From NCBI RefSeq assembly GCF_036246005.1, contig NZ_CP109171.1:620001-684000 (forward strand): a stretch of 64,000 bases of DNA, read 5' to 3'. The notes under the pieces were generated by a model. That model saw only the letters and a list, made by a program, of their open reading frames with translations, searched no databases and was not told the origin of the DNA. This document shows positions 1 to 7,099 of the stretch, one piece after another. Every line of letters begins with the position of its first letter. The stretch's first letter is position 1. Source of the stretch: Streptomyces sp. NBC_01723 (lineage in GTDB: Bacteria; Actinomycetota; Actinomycetes; Streptomycetales; Streptomycetaceae). Both the position numbers and the translations under genes were made by a program.

Positions 1-980
1 TGATCGGGCTGGCCAACCCCGGCCGCTCGATGCTCACGGTGGACGGCGCCGAGCACCGGCGGCTGCGGATGCTGGTGGCGCAGGCGCTCACGGTGCGCCG
101 GGTGGAGCACATGCGGGAGCGGATCACCGAGCTGACCGGCCGGCTGCTCGACGATCTGCCCGCGGACGGCGGCGTGGTCGACCTCAAGTCGGTCTTCGCC
201 TACCCGCTGCCCATGTACGTCGTCGCCGACCTGATGGGCATCGAGGAGGCGCGCCTGCCGCGCCTGAAGGTGCTGTTCGAGAAGTTCTTCTCCACGCAGA
301 CACCGCCCGAGGAGGTCCTCGCGACCCTCACCGAGCTGGCCTCGATCATGGCGGAGACGGTCGCCGCGAAACGGGCCGCGCCCGGCGACGACCTGACCAG
401 CGCGCTGATCCAGGCGTCCGAGAACGGCGACCACCTCACCGACGAGGAGATCGTCTCCACGCTCCAGCTGATGGTGGCCGCCGGACACGAGACCACCATC
501 TCGCTGATCGTGAACTCGGTGGTCAACCTGTCCACCCATCCCGAGCAGCGGGACCTGGTGCTCTCCGGGAAGGCGGACTGGTCGGCGGTGATCGAGGAGA
601 CGCTGCGCTGGTCCACCCCGACCTCGCACGTCCTGATCCGCTTCGCGACCGAGGACGTGCCGGTCGGCGACCGGGTGATCCCCGCCGGGGACGCGCTGAT
701 CGTGTCGTACGGCGCGCTGGGCCGGGACGAGCGGGCGCACGGGCCGACGGCCGGGGCGTTCGACATCACCCGCACGTCGGAGAACCGGCACATCTCGTTC
801 GGGCACGGCCCGCACGTGTGCCCCGGCGCCGCCCTGTCCCGGCTGGAGGCGGGCGTGGCGCTCCCCGCCCTCTACGCCCGCTTCCCGGATCTGGACCTCG
901 CGGTGCCCGCCGCGGAGCTGCGCAACAAGCCGGTGGTCACGCAGAACGACCTGTTCGAGCTGCCGGTCAAGCTGGCTTGA
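1..980 (+). CDS. Cytochrome P450, C-terminal part (5' end outside window)
   Basis: Haem-thiolate monooxygenase of the soluble bacterial CYP type. The frame is open from base 3 and has no start of its own before the window edge; the internal ATG at 30 is not the real start because P450-like sequence (GLANPGRSML) continues upstream of it. Visible landmarks are the I-helix oxygen-activation motif AGHETT (about 480-497), the K-helix ExxR as EETLR (about 595-609), and the haem-binding loop FGHGPHVCPGA, with the proximal cysteine codon at 819-821. About 325 residues are present, so roughly the first 80-90 are missing. No ferredoxin gene follows. Substrate cannot be told. Function class is certain, role unknown. 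Confidence 0.95.
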   Translation, partial: IGLANPGRSMLTVDGAEHRRLRMLVAQALTVRRVEHMRERITELTGRLLDDLPADGGVVDLKSVFAYPLPMYVVADLMGIEEARLPRLKVLFEKFFSTQTPPEEVLATLTELASIMAETVAAKRAAPGDDLTSALIQASENGDHLTDEEIVSTLQLMVAAGHETTISLIVNSVVNLSTHPEQRDLVLSGKADWSAVIEETLRWSTPTSHVLIRFATEDVPVGDRVIPAGDALIVSYGALGRDERAHGPTAGAFDITRTSENRHISFGHGPHVCPGAALSRLEAGVALPALYARFPDLDLAVPAAELRNKPVVTQNDLFELPVKLA

Positions 981-1039
981 CGTACCCGGGCCACGCACAG
1001 GCGCGGCCCGGCCTTCGCCCGGTCGTCCACCCGCGGGGC

Positions 1040-1063
1040 GTTTGCTTCCCGCCCCGCGGGCAA
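1040..1063 (+). promoter_or_regulatory. Weak SigB-like promoter candidate
   Basis: GTTT at 1040-1043, 14 bases, then GGGCAA at 1058-1063, 75 bases before the next ATG. Streptomyces SigB-family promoters are roughly GNNT-N14-16-GGGTAY; the second element matches only partly. Low confidence. Confidence 0.2.
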
Positions 1064-1138
1064 CTCCGACATTCCGGACGTCGACCCCGTTCCGGCAACC
1101 GGCGTCGACACTGCTGTGTGGCACCCCCGGGAGTCGCC

Positions 1139-1537
1139 ATGTGGAAGCGCAAGGGCAGGAAGGACCGGACCCCGCGGCCGGTCCCGATGGAGCTGTGCGA
1201 CCTGTGCGCCAGGGTCTTCCCCCAGGACGAGTCCGTGACCGGCTACGTGCCGGACTCCTCCGCGGTGCAGGCCGCCCATGAACGGTTCGACGGGCTTCGG
1301 CTCATCACCGCGTGCTCGGACGACCACTTCGACGTGATCAAGGAGGGCTACTCGCACCGGCCCTTCGTCGAGGAGGAGCTGTGGGCCGCCAAGCTCACCC
1401 GCGCCCTGACCCAGGGTCCGTCGGCCCTCTCCATGGACCAGCTCGGCTCCCGGACCGGTCTCCAGGAGCCGCAGATACGCGCCGCCATCGCCTGGCACAA
1501 CGACTGGCTGCGTGAACAGCAGCGCACGGACCCCTGA
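1139..1537 (+). CDS. Small hypothetical protein with N-terminal CxxC
   Basis: 132-residue soluble protein that I do not recognise. It starts at ATG 1139 with GGGAG five bases upstream. The N-terminus is very basic (MWKRKGRKDR), followed by a CDLC pair that could bind a metal or be redox active, then a mostly helical acidic C-terminal half ending WLREQQRTDP. No signal peptide or membrane segment is visible. It lies alone between the P450 and a YihY-type gene with about 118 bases before the next start. The C-terminal half could be a small helix-turn-helix-like bundle (MDQLGSRTGLQEPQIRAAI), which would fit a regulatory or DNA-associated role, but this is only an impression. Confidence 0.7.
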   Translation: MWKRKGRKDRTPRPVPMELCDLCARVFPQDESVTGYVPDSSAVQAAHERFDGLRLITACSDDHFDVIKEGYSHRPFVEEELWAAKLTRALTQGPSALSMDQLGSRTGLQEPQIRAAIAWHNDWLREQQRTDP

Positions 1538-1582
1538 TTCGCGCGGCGCTCCAGGTGACCGGGGCCGTCCGGGTGGCGCGAC

Positions 1583-1607
1583 GTTTGCCCGGACGTCCCC
1601 GGGGTCA
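1583..1607 (+). promoter_or_regulatory. SigB-like promoter candidate before the YihY gene
   Basis: GTTT at 1583-1586, a 15-base spacer and GGGTCA at 1602-1607, about 50 bases before the GTG start at 1656. Spacing and -35 fit the SigB/SigF family; the -10 matches four of six positions of GGGTAY. Confidence 0.3.
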
Positions 1608-1655
1608 CTCAGTTCCCCGTCGGCGAGCCATCGAAAGGACGCCCGAGGAGCACCC

Positions 1656-2459
1656 GTGAACCGGTTGTGGCGGCCGTTCCACCGTGTGTGGGACCGGCTG
1701 GCCGCGTCGTCCCTCGTCCGGCGCGGCCGGGACCTGGAACTGATGCACAGGGCGATGGGCTTCGCCACGCTCGCCCTGGTCACGCTGGCGCCCCTGCTGA
1801 TCGTCGTGGCCGCCGCCGATCCGCTGGGACGCGGCGGTTTCGCCTCCTGGCTGGCGGACGGGATGGGGCTGTCGGGACGGTCCGCCAAGGCGCTGACCGA
1901 CATCATCAGTCCCCCCACCAAGGTCGTCGGCACGACCAGCGTGTGGGGCGGCATCCTGCTCGCCGTCTTCGGCGTGTCCTTCGCGGCGAGCGTCCAGAAC
2001 GGCTACGAACGCATCTGGGAGCTGCCCTCCGGCCCGTGGCACCGCGTCTGGCGCCAGGCGACCTGGGTGGTCGCGCTGACCGCGTACCTCTACCAGGAGG
2101 TGCAGACGCGGACCGCCCTGCACGGGACGGCCCGGATCGCGCTGTCCACCGCCGTCGGCATGCTGTTCTTCTGGTGGGGCCAGCACTTCCTGCTGGGCGG
2201 CCAGGTGCGCTGGCGGGACCTGCTGCCGGGGGCGCTGGCGACCATGGTGGGCCTGATCGGCCTGCGGGGGTTCTCGTACCTGGTCTTCACGCCGCTCATC
2301 CTCGACAACGCGAGCGGTTACGGCACCGTCGGCATCGTGCTGGTGGTGGAGTCCTGGCTGATCGGGGTGGGGTTCGTCGTCTTCGGGGGCGCGATGGTCG
2401 GGCACTGGTTCTGCGAGCACCACTGGTGGACCCGGAACATCGACCGTCTCCCGGACTGA
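1656..2459 (+). CDS. YihY/BrkB family inner-membrane protein
   Basis: 267-residue polytopic membrane protein. Start chosen at GTG 1656 because GAGGAG lies five bases upstream; an earlier in-frame ATG at 1512 overlaps the preceding gene's end and has no ribosome site. At least five hydrophobic helices are visible (around FATLALVTLAPLLIVVAAA, GGILLAVFGVSFAAS, TAVGMLFFWWG, LLPGALATMVGLIGL and GIVLVVESWLIGVGFVVFGGAMV), the usual arrangement of this family, and YihY proteins are near 290 residues. The family was once annotated as ribonuclease BN, which is wrong; its function is not established. A SigB-like promoter candidate stands upstream, which would fit envelope stress, but that is inference. 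Confidence 0.85.
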   Translation: MNRLWRPFHRVWDRLAASSLVRRGRDLELMHRAMGFATLALVTLAPLLIVVAAADPLGRGGFASWLADGMGLSGRSAKALTDIISPPTKVVGTTSVWGGILLAVFGVSFAASVQNGYERIWELPSGPWHRVWRQATWVVALTAYLYQEVQTRTALHGTARIALSTAVGMLFFWWGQHFLLGGQVRWRDLLPGALATMVGLIGLRGFSYLVFTPLILDNASGYGTVGIVLVVESWLIGVGFVVFGGAMVGHWFCEHHWWTRNIDRLPD

Positions 2460-2483
2460 CCCCGCGCCGGTGGGCGGGCGCGA

Positions 2484-3560
2484 CTACCCCGGCGGTGGCG
2501 CCGTGCTCGCGCGGGTCACCAGCCGGGTCGGCACGAGCGTCGTGCCCCGCTCCGGGGCGGCCTCGCGCATCTTGCGCAGGACGGCCCGCACGCAGAGCCG
2601 CCCCACCTCGGCGAAGTCCTGGTGGACGGTGGTCAGCGGGGGCAGGAAGGAGCCGGCCTCGGCGATGTCGTCGAAGCCGATGACACTGACGTCCCGCGGA
2701 ACGCTGCGGCCGTTTTCGTGCAGGGCCCGCATCAGGCCGAGGGCCATCTGGTCGTTGGCCGCGAAGACGGCCGTGCACTCGGGGCGGGCGGCCAGCTCCA
2801 GGCCGGCCCGGTACCCGGACTCCGCCGACCAGTCGCCGCGGACGAGCGGCGGCACGGCGCGGCCGGCCTCGGTGAGCGTGTGCCGCCAGGCGTCGGTGCG
2901 GCGCTGCGCGGCGAAGGAGCCCTCGGGGCCGCCCAGGTGCCACACCGTGTCGTGCCCGAGGTCGAGCAGGTGGCGCACGGCGGTGCGGGAGCCGCCGGCC
3001 TGGTCCGTGTCGACGACCGTGTAGTGGTCGCCCGCGTCGGAGTCGACGACGACGACCTGGACGTGGGGCGGCAGGGTGAGGCTCGCCGCGTCCAGGAGGT
3101 GCACCTCCATGATGACGATCACGGCGTCGACGGCCAGTTCCTCCAGCCGGGAGAACGCGCCCCGCACCTCGTCCTGGGTCGGCACGGCGACCGGCAGCAG
3201 CGTCACCGCGTACCCCTCGCTCGCCGCGGAGGTGGCGATGGCCTCCAGCGTGCGCACGTTGCCCGTGGTGGCCAGCGTGAAGGTGATGACGCCGATGGTG
3301 CGGAACTCGCCGCGCTTGAGGGCCCGGGCCGCGCTGTTGGGCCGGTACCCCAGCTCCTTCATGGCCGCCAGCACCTGCCGCCGGGTCTCCTCGGTCACTC
3401 CGGCGTAGCCGTTGGAGACGCGGGAGACGGTCTGCGAGGAGACCCCCGCCAGCCGGGCCACGTCCGCCATGGACGCCGTCGGCACCCGGCCGCCGCGCCG
3501 GCGCCGCGGAACCGTGTTCGCGGCGTCTCTCGCGTCCGCGGCTCCCTCAGCGGTGTCCAC
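2484..3560 (-). CDS. LacI-family transcriptional repressor of the galactan operon
   Basis: DNA-binding sugar-sensing repressor. The helix-turn-helix MADVARLAGVSSQTVSRVSNG is followed by the hinge helix (NSAARALKRG) and a periplasmic-binding-protein-like ligand domain ending VTRASTAPPPG, 358 residues in all. I place the start at GTG 3558-3560, which has GAGAGGTGG nine bases upstream; an ATG at 3641 in the same frame would add 27 basic residues and has a poor ribosome site. About 30 residues precede the HTH, slightly more than usual. It is divergent from an ABC importer and glycosidase operon, with two 16-bp palindromes of LacI type between them, so it almost certainly represses that operon and probably itself. 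The inducer is likely a galactoside or galacto-oligosaccharide. Confidence 0.93.
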   Translation of the reverse strand: MDTAEGAADARDAANTVPRRRRGGRVPTASMADVARLAGVSSQTVSRVSNGYAGVTEETRRQVLAAMKELGYRPNSAARALKRGEFRTIGVITFTLATTGNVRTLEAIATSAASEGYAVTLLPVAVPTQDEVRGAFSRLEELAVDAVIVIMEVHLLDAASLTLPPHVQVVVVDSDAGDHYTVVDTDQAGGSRTAVRHLLDLGHDTVWHLGGPEGSFAAQRRTDAWRHTLTEAGRAVPPLVRGDWSAESGYRAGLELAARPECTAVFAANDQMALGLMRALHENGRSVPRDVSVIGFDDIAEAGSFLPPLTTVHQDFAEVGRLCVRAVLRKMREAAPERGTTLVPTRLVTRASTAPPPG

Positions 3561-3652
3561 TGCGTTCCGCCACCTCTCGCACTGTTCCGGTCCCCGGCCC
3601 CGAAGGACCCTTGACCGTCGTCCTCGGGGCAGTGTAGACATGCCGCCATCAA

Positions 3653-3668
3653 ATGTTTACGTAAACAT
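3653..3668. promoter_or_regulatory. LacI-type operator 1
   Basis: Perfect 16-bp palindrome ATGTTTACGTAAACAT in the divergent gap between the LacI gene and the ABC transporter. LacI/GalR-family operators are palindromes with a central CG pair, which this has. Confidence 0.85.
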
Positions 3669-3708
3669 AACAGCAATCCTCCGGCCGGGCCGCTTTCCGC
3701 GCCGCTCG

Positions 3709-3724
3709 ATGTTTACGCAAACAC
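3709..3724. promoter_or_regulatory. LacI-type operator 2
   Basis: ATGTTTACGCAAACAC, a near-copy of operator 1 with an imperfect right arm. The two sites are 56 bases apart centre to centre, which would place two dimers on roughly the same face of the helix (about five turns). It ends 36 bases before the permease ATG. Confidence 0.8.
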
Positions 3725-3760
3725 GCTAGGACTCCCGGACGTGGACGAGCGAGGACCGAC

Positions 3761-4687
3761 ATGACGACGCTGCAACCGCCGGCCATCGCCGAGCCGCGGC
3801 CCGCCCCGCCCCCGGCGCGGCGCGACCGCCGCTCCTGGACGGGGTGGGGGTTCCTCGGCCCCTTCGTGGCCGTGTTCGCCCTGGTGTTCCTCGCGCCGAT
3901 CGCCTACTCGGTCTACCTCAGCCTCTTCCGCGAGCAGCTCATCGGCGGGACCACCTTCGTCGGTCTGGACAACTACGGTCAGGCCCTGACGGACGACCGG
4001 TTCTGGGCCTCGCTCGGCCGGGTCTCGCTCTTCCTCGCCGTACAGGTGCCGATCATGCTGGGCATCGCGCTGCTGGTGGCGCTGGCGCTGGACAGCGGGC
4101 GCCTCTACGGCCGGGACTTCTTCCGCGTCTCGATCTTCCTGCCGTACGCCGTGCCCGCCGTGGTGGCCACCCTGATGTGGGGCTTCATGTACGGCACCCG
4201 CTTCGGCCTGGTCGGCGACATCAACGGGGCGCTGGGCGTCTCGCTGCCCGACCCGCTCTCCCCCGACCTGGTGCTCGCCTCCATCGGCAATATCGTGACC
4301 TGGGAGTTCGTCGGCTACAACATGCTGATCTTCTACGCGGCCCTGCGGGTCGTCCCGCACTCGCTGTACGAGGCCGCACAGATCGACGGTGCGGGGCAGA
4401 TCCGCGTGATCACCGCCATCAAGCTGCCGGCGATCCGCGGCGCCCTGGTGATCGCCACGATCTTCTCCATCATCGGCAGCTTCCAGCTCTTCAACGAGCC
4501 CAGCATCCTCCAGCCGCTGGCGCCCAACGCCATCACCACCGACTACACGCCGAACTCCTACACCTACGCGCTCTCCTTCAACGGACAGCAGCACAACTAC
4601 TCCGCGACGGTCGCCATCGTGATGGGGCTGATCACCATGGCCATCGCGTACGTCGTCCAGCTGCGCGGCATGCGCAAGGGAGTGTGA
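3761..4687 (+). CDS. Sugar ABC transporter permease (MalF type)
   Basis: 308-residue inner-membrane component of a CUT1-type carbohydrate importer. A proline-rich cytoplasmic N-terminus precedes six predicted helices, beginning WGFLGPFVAVFALVFLAPIAY. The EAA loop that contacts the ATPase is EAAQIDGAGQIRVITAIKLP near residues 205-225. First gene of the operon, 36 bases after LacI operator 2 and seven bases ahead of the second permease. No ATPase gene is present here, as usual in Streptomyces, where the shared ATPase MsiK energises many CUT1 importers; that partner is inferred. Likely cargo is galacto- or arabinogalacto-oligosaccharide released by the downstream secreted enzyme. Confidence 0.93.
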   Translation: MTTLQPPAIAEPRPAPPPARRDRRSWTGWGFLGPFVAVFALVFLAPIAYSVYLSLFREQLIGGTTFVGLDNYGQALTDDRFWASLGRVSLFLAVQVPIMLGIALLVALALDSGRLYGRDFFRVSIFLPYAVPAVVATLMWGFMYGTRFGLVGDINGALGVSLPDPLSPDLVLASIGNIVTWEFVGYNMLIFYAALRVVPHSLYEAAQIDGAGQIRVITAIKLPAIRGALVIATIFSIIGSFQLFNEPSILQPLAPNAITTDYTPNSYTYALSFNGQQHNYSATVAIVMGLITMAIAYVVQLRGMRKGV

Positions 4688-4694
4688 TCCGGCG

Positions 4695-5645
4695 ATGACC
4701 AGTCCTGCCGCCACCGCCGTCGACCGTTCCGCGCCCGCGCCGTCCGGCCCGTCCGGCTCCGCGCCCCGGCTGCGCACGTCCCGGCGCCGGCACTCCTCGG
4801 ACCAGCCCCGGCGCAGCGTCCTGCTGACCGTGCTCACCGGTCTCGTGCTGCTGTACAGCCTGGTACCGCTGATCTGGCTGGCCGTCAGCGCCACCAAGAC
4901 CCAGGAGGGGCTGTCGCGTTCGTTCGGCCTCTGGTTCGACGGCGACTTCGCGCTCTGGGACAACATCGGCGAGACGTTCACCTACGACGACGGTGTCTTC
5001 ACCCGCTGGCTGCTCAACACCCTGCTGTACGTGGGGCTGGGCGCGGGCGGCGCCACCCTCCTCGCCGTGCTCGGCGGCTACGCGCTCGCCAAGTTCCGCT
5101 TCCCCGGCCGGCGCGCGGTCTTCGCCGTCGTCATCGGCGCGGTGGCCGTGCCGGGGACCGCCCTGGCGGTGCCGACCTTCCTGATGTTCAGCGAGATGGG
5201 GCTCACCAACACCCCCTGGGCGGTGATCATCCCGTCCCTGATCTCACCGTTCGGCCTCTATCTGATGTGGGTCTTCGCGACCGAGGCGATCCCCACCGAA
5301 CTGATGGAGGCCGCCCGGATCGACGGCGCCGGCGAGGTGCGCACCTTCTTCCGGGTCGCGCTGCCGCTGCTGGCGCCGGGCATCGTCACCGTCCTGCTCT
5401 TCACCATGGTGGCGACCTGGAACAACTACTTCCTGCCGCTGGTCATGCTCAAGGACCCCGACTGGTATCCGCTGACCCTGGGCCTGAACAGCTGGAACGC
5501 CCAGGCCGCGACCGCCGGTGGCGAGGCCGTCTTCAACCTGGTCGTCACCGGCTCGCTCATCACGATCCTCCCGCTGATCGCGGCGTTCCTGCTGCTCCAG
5601 CGCTACTGGCAGTCCGGCCTGGCCGCCGGAAGCGTCAAGGAATGA
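4695..5645 (+). CDS. Sugar ABC transporter permease (MalG type)
   Basis: 316-residue second permease of the CUT1 importer. A polar Ser/Pro/Arg-rich N-terminal stretch of about 40 residues comes before the first helix (VLLTVLTGLVLLYSLVPLIWL). The EAA loop is EAARIDGAGEVRTFFRVALP near residues 207-226. It starts seven bases after the first permease stop and so is probably translationally coupled. It would form the heterodimeric channel with the preceding protein and receive sugar from the lipoprotein encoded next. Confidence 0.93.
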   Translation: MTSPAATAVDRSAPAPSGPSGSAPRLRTSRRRHSSDQPRRSVLLTVLTGLVLLYSLVPLIWLAVSATKTQEGLSRSFGLWFDGDFALWDNIGETFTYDDGVFTRWLLNTLLYVGLGAGGATLLAVLGGYALAKFRFPGRRAVFAVVIGAVAVPGTALAVPTFLMFSEMGLTNTPWAVIIPSLISPFGLYLMWVFATEAIPTELMEAARIDGAGEVRTFFRVALPLLAPGIVTVLLFTMVATWNNYFLPLVMLKDPDWYPLTLGLNSWNAQAATAGGEAVFNLVVTGSLITILPLIAAFLLLQRYWQSGLAAGSVKE

Positions 5646-5718
5646 CCCTCACGCGTCCCTCCTCCCCTCCAACCCTCGACGGTGCCGGTCACGGCCACGA
5701 AGAAGTGGAAGCACACCC

Positions 5719-7062
5719 ATGTCCAAGCACTCGCGCCGCCTGCTGAGCGGTATAGGTCTCGTCTGCGCCCTCGCCCTGACGGCGACCGCCTGCGGCGACT
5801 CCGACGACGGGGGATCGAGCCAGAAGCCGGTCTCCCAGGACGACGTCCGAGCCGCCCTCAAGAAGGGCGGCACGATCACGGTCTGGGCGTGGGAGCCCAC
5901 GCTCGAGAAGGTGGCCACGGACTTCGAGAAGAAGTACCCGGGCGTCAAGGTGAACCTCGTCAACGCCGGCACCAACAACGACCAGTACACCGCCCTCCAG
6001 AACGCCGTGTCGGCGAAGAAGGGCGTCCCGGACGTCGCCCAGATCGAGTACTACGCGATGGGCCAGTACGCCCTCACCAAGCAGCTCACCGACCTCACGG
6101 CGTTCGGCGCGGACAAGCTCTCCGCCAAGTTCTCCCCCGGACCGTGGAACGGGGTCAAGGCCGGCTCGGACGGCATCTGGGCGCTGCCCATGGACTCGGG
6201 CCCGATGGCGCTCTTCTACAACAAGAAGGTCTTCGACAAGTACGACATCGAGGTGCCCGCCACCTGGGCCGAGTACCTGGACGCCGCGCGCGAACTGCAC
6301 AAGGCCGACCCGAAGGCGTACATCACCGCCGACACCGGCGACGCCGGGCTCACCACCAGCATGCTCTGGCAGGCCGGTTCGCGGCCCTACACGGTGAACG
6401 GCACCAAGGTGAAGATCGACTTCTCCGACCGGGGCGCCAAGACGTACACCGACACCTGGCAGAAGCTGATCGACGAGAAGCTCCTCACCTCGGTCAACCC
6501 CTGGACCGACGAGTGGTACAAGGGCCTCGGCGACGGCACCATCGCGACCCTCGCCACGGGCGCATGGATGCCCGCGAACCTCGCCTCCGGCGTGAAGGAG
6601 GCGGCCGGCGACTGGCGCGCCGCGCCGCTGCCGCAGTGGACCGCGGGCGGCAAGGCGAGCGCGGAGAACGGCGGCAGCGCCCTCGCGCTGCCGGAACTCG
6701 GCAAGAACGAGGCGCTGGCGTACGCCTTCGTCGAGTACGCGAACGCGGGCGACGGCGTGGGGACCCGCCTGGAGGGCGGCGCCTTCCCGGCGACCACCGC
6801 GGAGCTGCAGTCCACGGCGTTCCAGGACACCGCGTTCCCCTACTTCGGCGGCCAGAAGGCCAACAAGATCTTCGCCGAGTCGGCCGCGAACGTCGCCGAC
6901 GACTGGTCGTACCTGCCCTACCAGGTGTACGCGAACTCGGTCTTCAACGACACCGCGGGCAAGGCCTACGTCTCCGGCACCCCGCTCGCCGAGGGACTGA
7001 GGTCGTGGCAGGAGGCCTCCGTCAAGTACGGCGAGGAGCAGGGCTTCACCGTCGAGAAGTAG
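5719..7062 (+). CDS. Sugar-binding lipoprotein of the ABC importer
   Basis: 447-residue extracellular solute-binding protein (family 1). A lipoprotein signal peptide is clear: basic MSKHSRRLL, a hydrophobic core and a lipobox ending TATAC at about residue 25, after which a Gly/Ser/Asp-rich linker leads into the binding fold (TITVWAWEPTLEKV, then repeated Trp/Tyr-rich segments). It is lipid-anchored to the outer face of the membrane and hands sugar to the two permeases encoded just upstream. GGAAG lies about ten bases before the ATG. The 73-base gap after the permease gene has no obvious terminator, so it is part of the same operon. Confidence 0.93.
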   Translation: MSKHSRRLLSGIGLVCALALTATACGDSDDGGSSQKPVSQDDVRAALKKGGTITVWAWEPTLEKVATDFEKKYPGVKVNLVNAGTNNDQYTALQNAVSAKKGVPDVAQIEYYAMGQYALTKQLTDLTAFGADKLSAKFSPGPWNGVKAGSDGIWALPMDSGPMALFYNKKVFDKYDIEVPATWAEYLDAARELHKADPKAYITADTGDAGLTTSMLWQAGSRPYTVNGTKVKIDFSDRGAKTYTDTWQKLIDEKLLTSVNPWTDEWYKGLGDGTIATLATGAWMPANLASGVKEAAGDWRAAPLPQWTAGGKASAENGGSALALPELGKNEALAYAFVEYANAGDGVGTRLEGGAFPATTAELQSTAFQDTAFPYFGGQKANKIFAESAANVADDWSYLPYQVYANSVFNDTAGKAYVSGTPLAEGLRSWQEASVKYGEEQGFTVEK

Positions 7063-7099
7063 CCCCCGGAACCGCACGCACCTCACCGGAAGGACCGCC

